Shown piece by piece: positions 50,582 to 59,348 of a stretch of DNA of 64,000 nucleotides. The DNA is taken from NCBI RefSeq assembly GCF_011089895.1, contig NZ_JAANAT010000001.1, positions 2,356,001-2,420,000 of the forward strand. Reading direction: 5' to 3'. Numbering within the stretch: position 1 is the first letter of the stretch; each line of letters starts with the position of its first letter. The stretch comes from Mucilaginibacter inviolabilis (lineage in GTDB: Bacteria > Bacteroidota > Bacteroidia > Sphingobacteriales > Sphingobacteriaceae). The notes beneath the pieces were generated by a model that was given only the letters and a program-made list of their open reading frames with translations, searched no databases and was not told where the DNA came from. The position numbers and the translations under genes are program-made.

Positions 50582-53032
50582 ATGAAAAAGTTAATTACAA
50601 TTTTATTAGCCGTGTTTGCTTTTACGGCCAATGCGCAAACCACTGTAGGAAATTCCGACAGTACAGGACATCAGCTTGGTGTATCCTATACCTACTCTTT
50701 ACCAACAATAAATGCACTTGAAAGCTATGCCAAATTATCAAAGCAGGTTTACGTAACCGATAAACTAAGAGGCGGCTTGTTTGCCTGGGTGCCATCGGCT
50801 ATACCTGATAGTGGTACAGTATTCCCCGCAAAAGGCGGTGGTTTTTGGCAGAGGCGTTTTGATAATGCCGTACAAGCCACATGGTTTGGTGCAGTACCAG
50901 ATGGCGTTACAGTCGGCTCATCTTTTTCTGGAACAGATAATTATGCAATGTTACAGCAAGCTATCAATGCTTCTGCGCAAAACCATTGGTTATTAAATTT
51001 AACAGAGGGTCAATATAATATCAGCCAGCCGCTTATGCTAGGAGATTATGGTTCTTTCGAGATGAATGGTACAGTCGAAGAATACTCGGCAACACAGGGC
51101 ACTTTAATACAGTACACCGGCAAAAAATCTAACGTAGGTATTATTACATTCAAAAACAGGGCATATGTAAGAGTAAAGTTAAAAAACATATCACTGGAAT
51201 GTCTGCCTGATTCAGCAGCATATGGCGTATTATTTAATGGGACAAACTTTTCACAACCTTATCTCGAAAGCATCATAGTGCGCGGAGCTACTACATCTTA
51301 CGGAATACTTGGTCAAGCAGGTCGGAACGGAGAGTTCATAACATTTATGAAATGCGCCGGCGCCGGCGGGCAAAAGTTTTTTTACATGGATAGTACCACC
51401 GGGCAATCATTTTCACATTTATTTATTCAGCCGATGGGTCAGGTACGCGCAGGTGGAACACTGTTTGAAATTGGTGGCAGCAACTTAGGCTTTGATATAC
51501 ATGTTATTGACGCAAACTTTAGCTGTACTCCTGATACAACGGGTAACCCTACTACCTTGATCACTAACCACGGTATAAGCGGTAATATAAATTTTGAAGG
51601 AGGCAGAACCGAAGGGGTACAACAGATACTATATAACTATAACGGTACATTTAATATGCAGGGAGTAATTACTTTCAAAGGGATGGAGCTGCCGTTAAGG
51701 CCCGATAAAGGAGTATCTGTTATTGCCAATTCAACAGGCAGCAATTCCAGGTATATCGTTAACTTTGAGAATTGCAATATCAGTAGTCTAAATTTAGGTA
51801 GTCTGTATATCAACGCTACAGCAGGAACAATAAATACGGGCGATCAATCACAGTATAATTTTAAGAACTGCAATTTTGGTGGATTTAACAATCTCGATGT
51901 TGTACAAAGTGCCAGCAATGAGACCTCAAATATTACATTTCTTGATTGTTCATTTAATAGAAACCCCTATGGAGGTACAGCAATAACTCCCCCTTATATT
52001 ATATCAAAAAGATATGGTGCTCCCCATAATTTTGAAACTACTAAACGTTTTAGTGAGGCAGGCTCCACATGGGTTCAAAGCGGTATACCGCAAAACTTAT
52101 TGATATACCCGGAATGGGGTTCTACAACAGGTTCGAATCAAACGCCACCTAAACCATGGGTTATGACGGGCAGCACTTCGTTTTATAATGTTCAACGCGG
52201 AGTACCTGTTAATACACCTTCTGCTGCAAAGCTTTCCTTTATGGGCTTATCTTCCGTTTATCAGGATATCACGGCTGTCCCGTTAGGAGGCTCTCAGCAA
52301 TACATCACCTATCAAGCTTTAGTTGCTGTTAGTGGCACTTTTACCTTTGATCTGGAAAACTCAAAAAGCGGAGTTATTTATGATAAAGTCACTTTAAATA
52401 CTTCAAATGGCACCTATCCTAATACAATTTCCTTGATTGCTCCGTCGGGCCCAACTGATAGTGGTTATGTAAGACTTAAAATAACCAATAATGGAGGCAT
52501 AGGCAGCAATATCGGGATCTATCATCAAATGGTAACAAATTTACCAAACGGATCTTATGTATTACCCGATGCCGGCACAACTAAAACCTTTACAGAAAAC
52601 TGGGGAAGTAATGTTGAAATGTCAAGGGTAACAAGCAGGTTTAGTTTACCATATAAATATGATAATTACGGCATAAATGGAACACTGCCCAATGACAGTT
52701 CCGATGTATATATCAGTAAATCAACCGGATCGTTAAACTGGACCGCCTTTAGCAAACACTATCAAACCCCTCCTTCTATCCTTACTGCTACCACACCTTC
52801 TTCAACAGCCTACCCCGCAGGTACTATAGCTTATAATAGTAACCCGTTAAATAACCTGAGTGTGGCATGGATATATAACGGCACATCATGGCGCAGTATA
52901 GGAGCTTACCAATATACACCATCATCTTCAGCAGATACACATGGAGTAATTGGAGACCAGGCTTACGACAATAATTACTTTTATATTAAAACGAGCACAG
53001 GTTGGACAAGGTCGGCTTTGACAACTTTTTAA
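50582..53032 (+). CDS. secreted right-handed beta-helix (tailspike-like) protein
   Basis: The 816-residue protein starts with a signal peptide (KKLITILLAVFAFTANAQ). The next segment, VFPAKGGGFWQRRFDNAV followed by TWFGAVPDG, is the head of phage-type pectate-lyase_3/tailspike helices. Then repeated short strands (ISLECLP, YLESIIV, INFEGGRTEG) form the beta-helix. The C-terminus is Ser/Thr-rich and adhesin-like. Phage tailspikes are cytoplasmic, so a Sec signal is odd inside a phage cluster. It sits where portal and capsid genes would be. The function could be surface adhesion or polysaccharide cleavage. Confidence 0.85.
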   Translation: MKKLITILLAVFAFTANAQTTVGNSDSTGHQLGVSYTYSLPTINALESYAKLSKQVYVTDKLRGGLFAWVPSAIPDSGTVFPAKGGGFWQRRFDNAVQATWFGAVPDGVTVGSSFSGTDNYAMLQQAINASAQNHWLLNLTEGQYNISQPLMLGDYGSFEMNGTVEEYSATQGTLIQYTGKKSNVGIITFKNRAYVRVKLKNISLECLPDSAAYGVLFNGTNFSQPYLESIIVRGATTSYGILGQAGRNGEFITFMKCAGAGGQKFFYMDSTTGQSFSHLFIQPMGQVRAGGTLFEIGGSNLGFDIHVIDANFSCTPDTTGNPTTLITNHGISGNINFEGGRTEGVQQILYNYNGTFNMQGVITFKGMELPLRPDKGVSVIANSTGSNSRYIVNFENCNISSLNLGSLYINATAGTINTGDQSQYNFKNCNFGGFNNLDVVQSASNETSNITFLDCSFNRNPYGGTAITPPYIISKRYGAPHNFETTKRFSEAGSTWVQSGIPQNLLIYPEWGSTTGSNQTPPKPWVMTGSTSFYNVQRGVPVNTPSAAKLSFMGLSSVYQDITAVPLGGSQQYITYQALVAVSGTFTFDLENSKSGVIYDKVTLNTSNGTYPNTISLIAPSGPTDSGYVRLKITNNGGIGSNIGIYHQMVTNLPNGSYVLPDAGTTKTFTENWGSNVEMSRVTSRFSLPYKYDNYGINGTLPNDSSDVYISKSTGSLNWTAFSKHYQTPPSILTATTPSSTAYPAGTIAYNSNPLNNLSVAWIYNGTSWRSIGAYQYTPSSSADTHGVIGDQAYDNNYFYIKTSTGWTRSALTTF

Positions 53033-53059
53033 CTTTTATTCACAGCATAAAAAAGCATC

Positions 53060-53100
53060 TAAAAGTTTGTAGGCGTATAAAAAACGTTTACAAACTTTTA
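53060..53100 (+). terminator. terminator TAAAAGTTTGTA / TACAAACTTTTA
   Basis: Perfect 12-bp arms with a 17-base spacer, right after the beta-helix gene. It suggests this gene is its own transcription unit. Confidence 0.75.
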
Positions 53101-53127
53101 TCTACTCCACTCATCAATAGACTCGAA

Positions 53128-53165
53128 TTGATAAATCCGAAATCGAACATCCGAAATCAAAATAA
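53128..53165. repeat. word repeat, family C
   Basis: ATAAATCCGAAATCGAACAT and a GAAATCAAAATAAATC copy, just upstream of the tail-chaperone start. Confidence 0.7.
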
Positions 53166-53168
53166 ATC

Positions 53169-53909
53169 ATGATCCAAAAAACACTCCAAACAATCACCGG
53201 CAAATTGGTGGTAAAAATCCCCACGGAGCTAAACGAGGTAACACTCGGACAAATAATGGCTATGCAACAAAAACCGGATCTAAGCGATATTGAAGCCATC
53301 AGTATACTTTCGGGCATTGCTGTTGATGAATTACATAACGTAAAAAATATCCAGGATTTCCAGGTATTCACCGAAACCATAATGGCCTTATCGCACCAGA
53401 TTAAACACTTGTACAATAGCGAAGTAATACCCAAAGAGGTTGTTTTTATTTTACATGATGCACAGGAAAAGCAGACGCGAAAATGTGTAAAAGTAAGTCG
53501 TGATCTTTCTGTTGAGCCGGCTGGGGCGTTTATGGCGGCCAGAGATATTATAGCCGATGAGATTAATAACCACATAAAACAGTATGGCGATGAAGACTGG
53601 CAGGAGCGTTTTAACCCCTCATTAAGTGCCTGCTGCCAGGTGTTGGCCCATTACTTTTTTTGCAGGGCCACCGGGCAAAAGTACAATGAATACCAGGCCG
53701 AGGAATTTTGTAACGAGATTAAAAAAATGCGGGTAACGGAGGCACTGCCCATCGCGCGTCATTTTTTTTCCTGTTATCCCAACTTATCGAGGCCGAAAAC
53801 AAGCTGCTGGCATCGGCTCCTACTGCGCTGGAAAAACGGGCGGGTATCCAATCGTTCGAGAAGTTCAAATACATCAACACCATCAACTCACTGGCCGGCG
53901 GCGATATAA
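53169..53909 (+). CDS. tail assembly chaperone-like protein, frame 0
   Basis: A 246-residue open frame. The first 200 residues look like a real protein: KLVVKIPTELNEVTLGQIMAM, then DIEAISILSGIAVDELHNV and AHYFFCRATGQKYNEYQAEEF, compatible with phage tail assembly chaperones. After His198 it crosses a T8 run and becomes basic, serine- and tryptophan-rich (SRSSNTSTPSTHW), unlike coding sequence here. The -1 frame from the same point continues as good protein for 84 residues. I infer that the functional long form is the frameshift product (284 residues). Confidence 0.7.
   Translation: MIQKTLQTITGKLVVKIPTELNEVTLGQIMAMQQKPDLSDIEAISILSGIAVDELHNVKNIQDFQVFTETIMALSHQIKHLYNSEVIPKEVVFILHDAQEKQTRKCVKVSRDLSVEPAGAFMAARDIIADEINNHIKQYGDEDWQERFNPSLSACCQVLAHYFFCRATGQKYNEYQAEEFCNEIKKMRVTEALPIARHFFSCYPNLSRPKTSCWHRLLLRWKNGRVSNRSRSSNTSTPSTHWPAAI
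53762..53768 (+). promoter_or_regulatory. candidate -1 ribosomal slippery site T TTT TTT
   Basis: The zero frame reads CAT TTT TTT TCC. A one-base back-slip keeps full codon-anticodon pairing at both sites and enters TTC CTG TTA, the productive frame. This is the canonical X XXY YYZ form. Confidence 0.65.
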
Positions 53910-54022
53910 CCAAATGGGATACCATCCTGAACATGCCTTACGAACGTGTACTCACCAAACTCCTGCTCAACAAAACCGAAGCAGAGTATCAGCGGAGGTA
54001 TAGTGAGGTGGTGAGTAGTTAG
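53768..54022 (+). CDS. -1 frame extension of the tail chaperone
   Basis: The frame continues the upstream protein as FLLSQLIEAENKLLASAPT, then LEKRAGIQSFEKFKYINTIN and a GGDITKWDTILNMPYERVL segment, and ends QRRYSEVVSS with TAG at 54020-54022. It has coding character like its neighbours. There is no start codon of its own at the beginning, so it can only be made by frameshifting or by repairing the T-run. Its last residues overlap a family D repeat. Confidence 0.7.
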   Translation, partial: FLLSQLIEAENKLLASAPTALEKRAGIQSFEKFKYINTINSLAGGDITKWDTILNMPYERVLTKLLLNKTEAEYQRRYSEVVSS

Positions 54023-54142
54023 CGGTGAGTAGTGAATTTTATTAAAATGTTGGATTTCCCAGTATTCTTGATACTCACCGCTCACTTAATCAACTCAATC
54101 AACCACTCACTAATTCAATAAATCACTAATTCAATAATTAAA
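54003..54142. repeat. quasi-palindromic word repeat, family D
   Basis: The left arm AGTGAGGTGGTGAGTAGTTA lies partly in the coding end of the chaperone extension. The right arm has CTCACCGCTCACTTAATC and AATTCAATAAATCACT. It lies between two phage-derived genes. Confidence 0.75.
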
Positions 54143-54146
54143 CCCT

Positions 54147-54587
54147 ATGCGCAACCAAATAGAAGCTATCGTACAAACCTTAACAGGCAGCCCCACGTTT
54201 GCCTATGGTACCCAAACAGAATTGAATACTCTTGCTGATGATATAGCGGCCTTTCCGTGTGTATTCATGTACCCTTTGCAACCCATAGAGGTATCGCCCC
54301 AGGTAAACGGTTCGGTAGATAATGTGTTTACCGCCTATATCGAATTCCTGTACCAAACCGAGTTTGGACAGTACACTGCCGAAAACGAAACTTTTGTAAA
54401 CCAGGCTTTACGCCTGGCCAATGAATTCATTGTAAAAGCATCCAAATACCGCGATGGTGACGGCCGGTACTTCCGCATCAAAGCAGGCAGCAAGGCCAAA
54501 TGTCAGCCGGTTTATAATAAGTTTGATGCCAACACTACTGGTATCGGCCTAACCATTTCTCTATCAACCATGTACGGTATTAATTAG
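54147..54587 (+). CDS. phage tail-completion-like hypothetical protein
   Basis: A 146-residue protein starting IEAIVQTLTGSPTFAYG with ADDIAAFPCVFMYPLQPIEV and ending TGIGLTISLSTMYGIN. The size, the position between chaperone and large tail-type proteins, and the beta-rich ending resemble tail-completion or terminator proteins. I cannot confirm the family. No signal peptide. Confidence 0.6.
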   Translation: MRNQIEAIVQTLTGSPTFAYGTQTELNTLADDIAAFPCVFMYPLQPIEVSPQVNGSVDNVFTAYIEFLYQTEFGQYTAENETFVNQALRLANEFIVKASKYRDGDGRYFRIKAGSKAKCQPVYNKFDANTTGIGLTISLSTMYGIN

Positions 54588-54716
54588 TGATTTAGTGAAT
54601 TATTGAATTGAAAAGTGTATTAGTTAAAACTCCAACTGTATTATTTATCCATTAATTCACAACTCACCATTCAATAACTCACTAAATCACCAATTCACTA
54701 AATCACTAATTCAAAA
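54588..54716. repeat. word repeat, family D
   Basis: Left text TAGTGATTTAGTGAATTATTG; right text ATTCAATAACTCACTAAATC and CACCAATTCACTAAATCAC. It ends 10 bp before the next phage gene. Confidence 0.75.
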
Positions 54717-54726
54717 TGAACCTCTC

Positions 54727-56850
54727 ATGAGCTTAAGAGCTATCATAGAAGAAACCAACTGGACAACCGTTTACCCCGACCAAAACGGGGGCGAAATTGA
54801 TACCGCCGACGTATTGGTATCCATCATCGATACCAATACCGGGCAATACACAAACGGTAACAACTGTGTGGTAACCTACCAGATCAACACAGATGGTTAC
54901 TCCAGTACCGAAACTGTAACGGTACCCGGTCAGTCGGTAAAAATATACAGCGGAGTAGTGCGCGAAAGCCATTACAGTCCGCAGGGTGACCCGATATCCA
55001 GCACTTATACCACGTTTTCCATTGTTTCCTTACAACCGGGAGACGGGCCGCCACCTACCAATCCGTCGGTATGTGATCTGAAGATAAACTACGTTAATGT
55101 AGATAAACCTGAATCAGCCGTTGGGGCAGCCGACGCACAGATCACCATTAATGCTTCATCCAGCTACGGGCCTATCCAGTACAGTAACAATTTCGGTGCC
55201 TCCTGGCAGTTATCACCCACATTTACCGGATTGAGCGGCGGCCTGGTTCAGCCATCGGTCAAAGATAGTAATCCGCTGGGTTGTACAGCCCAAACCGCTG
55301 TTACCATACCCACCACATCGGGCTTATTGATCGATGATCCCTCAGTGAACCTGGGCGGAGGCCATATCTCCCGCTGGAACGCGGCCTTTAACCCTATTGT
55401 GTTCACCTATCAGCGTAAGGATTTTGGCATTATCAGCATTACCCAGGACAACGAAAAGGGTTACGCCAAAATAGCCGTAAACACCACCCTGCTCGATCCC
55501 CAAACAGCCAAATACAAAGTTATTACCGGCGACAAAGTATATGTAAGCGCCGGTGCATACCAGGGTGTTTACGTGGTTGATAAAGTGGGTAATTACAACG
55601 AAATTACCATTACCACACCTTACAATGGCAATGCCACAGGCTATATCAATATCAACAGCATGCGGCCGTATTATCATGTAATTACCCGTATCACCTACCA
55701 GGATAAGCTTACCGGGCATCAAAACACCATTACTGCCATCAATCGGCCCAATAACGAGGGCATCATCAAAGCCGATCTCTCTAACTTTTTACAAAGCTTA
55801 CTGCGTCCGGTTGATAACAGCGATTTTACGCTGATCAATTTCAGGGACGACAACCTGAGTGCTAGTTACCAGATTGAATACGCCGAGCATTATGACAATG
55901 GCACGACCGATGGTTTTACATCGTCCTTTACATCGCTACCCAATCCCTTTTACGTGATGTATGCCGCCAAGCAGTTGGGCGATCGTTATGGTGGCAACCT
56001 GGCGGCTTATGTGCCTTTTAAAACCATGAACAACCCGGCACTCCTGGCACGCTGGGTAACTGATTTTACCGAACCCGCTTACTCCATCGACTATCCTTTT
56101 GACATTGGCTTTATTTACAGCGAGGATTTGCTGGGCCTGCAATTATATTGCGAACTCACTTTGTTGGATATTAACCGTAACCCGCTTGCCGGCGGGCAAC
56201 AAACCAGTTACCTGCTTAACGAGGATGGTTCCTGGTTATTGAATGAGGACGGCAGTTCATTCGTCATTGCTCATCAAACTCAGGCAAACACACCTTTAGC
56301 CGCCCAGCTGGGACTTAACCGGCTGCGCATCAATGGCAGTTTCCCGCGGGAGGCTTTTTATATGAACCTCGCCATCAAATACAATGATGATCAGAACGTT
56401 ACCCATACGGTTACCCAAACACAAACCATCCGGATTGATGATGCTGTTGACGATAACTCTGTTTACCTGCGCTGGATAGGTTTAAGCGGAAGCTGGGAAT
56501 ATTATCGTTTTGTTTTTAATCAGGAATTAAGTCTGGACGTGCAGAATGCCGTGATCATCAAAAATTTTGTGAGCGACTGGGAAAACCAGGAAGGCATTGA
56601 ACAAGTGATCAGCAAAACGGCCGGGCAAAAAATGAAAGTAATGGCCGAAGACCTATCGGTTAATGATATCAAAGGTCTGCAGTCTATCAAATACTCGCCC
56701 AAAGTGCAGATGCTGGTGAACAAAAACCCGGTAAAATGGCAAACCATCGTGATCAATACCGCCACCTACAGCGAATATGAAACCCGCAACGGCCAGGCGC
56801 CATTCAGCGTAACGTTTAACATGCCATCAATTAATATACAAACGCAGTAG
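54727..56850 (+). CDS. large virion-like (tail/baseplate) protein
   Basis: A 707-residue protein. It begins SLRAIIEETNWTTVYPDQNG and contains beta-rich Ig-like segments (INYVNVDKPESAVGAADAQI, then ITINASSSYGPIQYS) in the first third. Near residue 500 the block LLNEDGS occurs twice in tandem. No enzymatic motif is visible. Position and composition are consistent with a tail or baseplate component. No signal peptide, in contrast with the beta-helix protein. I do not recognise a named family. Confidence 0.6.
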   Translation: MSLRAIIEETNWTTVYPDQNGGEIDTADVLVSIIDTNTGQYTNGNNCVVTYQINTDGYSSTETVTVPGQSVKIYSGVVRESHYSPQGDPISSTYTTFSIVSLQPGDGPPPTNPSVCDLKINYVNVDKPESAVGAADAQITINASSSYGPIQYSNNFGASWQLSPTFTGLSGGLVQPSVKDSNPLGCTAQTAVTIPTTSGLLIDDPSVNLGGGHISRWNAAFNPIVFTYQRKDFGIISITQDNEKGYAKIAVNTTLLDPQTAKYKVITGDKVYVSAGAYQGVYVVDKVGNYNEITITTPYNGNATGYININSMRPYYHVITRITYQDKLTGHQNTITAINRPNNEGIIKADLSNFLQSLLRPVDNSDFTLINFRDDNLSASYQIEYAEHYDNGTTDGFTSSFTSLPNPFYVMYAAKQLGDRYGGNLAAYVPFKTMNNPALLARWVTDFTEPAYSIDYPFDIGFIYSEDLLGLQLYCELTLLDINRNPLAGGQQTSYLLNEDGSWLLNEDGSSFVIAHQTQANTPLAAQLGLNRLRINGSFPREAFYMNLAIKYNDDQNVTHTVTQTQTIRIDDAVDDNSVYLRWIGLSGSWEYYRFVFNQELSLDVQNAVIIKNFVSDWENQEGIEQVISKTAGQKMKVMAEDLSVNDIKGLQSIKYSPKVQMLVNKNPVKWQTIVINTATYSEYETRNGQAPFSVTFNMPSINIQTQ

Positions 56851-56851
56851 T

Positions 56852-56936
56852 GAAAGTATTTAGTCGTAAGTCATGAGTTCTAAGACTTGATTTTATGACT
56901 ACGACTTAGTACTTAAGACTCCCGACTTTATACTTG
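56852..56936. repeat. quasi-palindromic word repeat, family F
   Basis: Left TTTAGTCGTAAGTCATGAG pairs with right ATGACTACGACTTAGTAC. It ends 3 bp before the next gene's ATG. Confidence 0.75.
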
Positions 56937-56939
56937 ACC

Positions 56940-58991
56940 ATGAACCAACTACAACTATACCTCAACAATCAACTGGTTGATCTGAGCGACGATAGCCCTA
57001 TCGCCCTCACCTTCCAGATCAATAACCTGGCCGAGGTGAAGAACCAGCAGGGCAATACCAGCAATCAGTTTAAGCTGCCTCTTACCCAGCGCAACCGGCA
57101 GATCCTGGGCTTTCCGGATGATGTCGCGTTCACTACCAACCTGCCCTATGATAATTACGAAGCTAAGATCATACAGGATGGACTGGAGATAGTGCCATCG
57201 GCTATAGCCCAACTTAATCTTATTGAGCAGGATACCGCCAGCGTAACGGTGCTCAGCGGCAATGTTGATTTTTTTGATGCGCTGGATGTCAAGATCTATG
57301 ACATGGGCGATACCACTACCGATATAGGTAAGCAAAACGCTTTTGGGCCTTATCAGCATACATGGGATCTGAATACGGTGGCCTATTCGCAAAAAAACAC
57401 CAACGGCTTTATATGGCCCGTGATTGATTACGGCCGGATAGCTACCGACTTTTCAAATAATCCCCAAATTGATGTGCGTTACCAGCGTCCGGGCTTTTTC
57501 CTGAAAACGGCTATCGAGCTATTCGCGCAAACGGCAGGGTATAAGATCGATCAAAGTTCGTTTCTGCTGATGCAGCCCATGTATGATAAGCTCATCGTAC
57601 AGTTTGCCAATGATAGCCTGGCACATGGTACCGATTACCAAAACTCCACAACGCTTGGTGTAAACGCGTCGTTAGGTAACGATTTGAATGTATCGCATCC
57701 CACCGTTCAAAACAATATCGGCACGGTGGTTTTCAAAAACATCATCAACAGCGACTCCAATTACCAGGCATCAGCAGGCAGATATGTGGCCAAAGCGATT
57801 ACAAAAGTTACCATTACGGTAAAAATACCTTCCTTTTATTTCTACGGTAAGTTTGCCGGTGATTATGCCTCCAACCTCGATATCAATATCATTTACACCG
57901 ACCCTGCAAATGGCGAAGTAAAATTGGCCACTCAGAATTTCGATCTGAAAGATAATATTGTTATCGATAAACAATCGGGCTTCCTGAATTTATACGCCCA
58001 TAAAAACACTACCGATCCGGTCACTCTTTCGGCCGATGCGGAATTACCCATTGGCGGGAAGCTGCATGTGGGTTACGAATTTAAGGGATTTACCGGTTCG
58101 CGGTTTAGCATGCCGGGCACTGCGGAGCTAACTATTAAGGCCGATAACCAGGATACTTTATTTGGGCAGGATATCCAGTGCGAGCGTATTTTCCCGGATA
58201 TTACCCAGAAGGATCTGCTGAAAGATACGCTGCAGCGTTTCGGCATTATTTGCCAAACCAATAACACCACGCGCATGATTACTTTTTCGTCCTTCCGCGA
58301 TATTGTGAATAATATACCTGTGGCCACAAACTGGACGAGCAAATGCGTTGACCAGGGTAAAACCGTTGCCTTTCAGCTGGGTAATTACGCCCAGGTTAAC
58401 ACCATGACCTATAAGGAAGATGACGCCATTTTGCCCAAAAACTTTGGCAACGCGCAGATCAATGTGGCCGATAAAACCCTGCCTTTAACCACCGCCCTGT
58501 TCGAGAGCCAGTTTGCCCCTACCCTTAACCGGCCATACATTGGCGGCACCATGGCGCAGATATTAAAGATTGATACCTCGCAGGATGCCGATGCCGTTGA
58601 TTTCAGCATCAACACACAGCCGCGTTTACTGATAGATCAGAAGATCGACCTGCGCCAGCAAAACGGGGCGCCCTCGGTTACCTTTACCGATGGCACCAAC
58701 CGCATTACGGTGAATGATGTGATTTCCCTGCCCTATTTTTATAAACCCGGCGGCGAGCATAGTCTGCTCTGGGAAGATCTGCGGATAGCCTACTATCCCG
58801 AACTGGAAAAAATATTGCAGCAAACCAAAAAGGTGGCACGCTACTTTCTGTTAACACCGCGCGATATCCTGGAGCTTAACCTCCTTATCCCCGTTTACCT
58901 GGAGCAGGATGGCTGCTATTACTACATCAACAAAATTGACAGCTGGCGCAGCGGGCAACCTACTAAGGTAGAACTGGTAAAACTGGGTTAA
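56940..58991 (+). CDS. large virion-like protein, second
   Basis: The 683-residue product (start ATG 56940; the TTG six bases earlier is less likely) begins MNQLQLYLNNQLVDLSDDSP, then NLAEVKNQQGNTSNQFKLPL. The rest is beta-rich with strands such as ITKVTITVKIPSFYFYGKF and a C-terminal block KVARYFLLTPRDILELNLLIP. Homologues that I recall occur in Bacteroidota prophages next to tape measure genes, without a defined role. Its stop overlaps that of a 58-residue gene on the other strand. Confidence 0.65.
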   Translation: MNQLQLYLNNQLVDLSDDSPIALTFQINNLAEVKNQQGNTSNQFKLPLTQRNRQILGFPDDVAFTTNLPYDNYEAKIIQDGLEIVPSAIAQLNLIEQDTASVTVLSGNVDFFDALDVKIYDMGDTTTDIGKQNAFGPYQHTWDLNTVAYSQKNTNGFIWPVIDYGRIATDFSNNPQIDVRYQRPGFFLKTAIELFAQTAGYKIDQSSFLLMQPMYDKLIVQFANDSLAHGTDYQNSTTLGVNASLGNDLNVSHPTVQNNIGTVVFKNIINSDSNYQASAGRYVAKAITKVTITVKIPSFYFYGKFAGDYASNLDINIIYTDPANGEVKLATQNFDLKDNIVIDKQSGFLNLYAHKNTTDPVTLSADAELPIGGKLHVGYEFKGFTGSRFSMPGTAELTIKADNQDTLFGQDIQCERIFPDITQKDLLKDTLQRFGIICQTNNTTRMITFSSFRDIVNNIPVATNWTSKCVDQGKTVAFQLGNYAQVNTMTYKEDDAILPKNFGNAQINVADKTLPLTTALFESQFAPTLNRPYIGGTMAQILKIDTSQDADAVDFSINTQPRLLIDQKIDLRQQNGAPSVTFTDGTNRITVNDVISLPYFYKPGGEHSLLWEDLRIAYYPELEKILQQTKKVARYFLLTPRDILELNLLIPVYLEQDGCYYYINKIDSWRSGQPTKVELVKLG

Positions 58992-59164
58992 GAGAACAAG
59001 CCGTGTGTGATTTCCTCCACCGAGTCGTCTCCATAAAACAGAATGGTGAACGAGCCCGGGATTTGGGTAATAACCAATATATCCTCGCGTTTGATGTGGT
59101 TTTCGTTGATAAAGCGGGTAAGGCGCTCATGCGTACTAAAGTAATCGGATTTTAAAACGATCAT
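58988..59164 (-). CDS. small hypothetical protein (58 aa), antisense end
   Basis: A 58-residue frame: MIVLKSDYFSTHERLTRFIN, then HIKREDILVITQIPGSFTIL, ending HGLFS. It looks like a real small alpha/beta protein and uses the same codon style as its neighbours. Its stop codon overlaps that of the phage gene at 58991. It lies on the strand opposite to all other genes in the cluster except the 97-residue gene. The function is unknown; host-derived insertion or a regulator is possible. Confidence 0.6.
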   Translation of the reverse strand: MIVLKSDYFSTHERLTRFINENHIKREDILVITQIPGSFTILFYGDDSVEEITHGLFS

Positions 59165-59348
59165 ATGGCTGAATTTTTCAATAGGATGATGAGCCCGCTA
59201 TTTTGTTACAGGTTTTGAACTGAGGTATTCGATCTTATCGCCGCAATATTATCCACAACTTTAATTATTATTTGCAATTGAATATTCTATTGTTTATTTT
59301 TACTAAAAAATTTAGCAAATCCCAAATCACTACTTTACCTAGCCTCCA

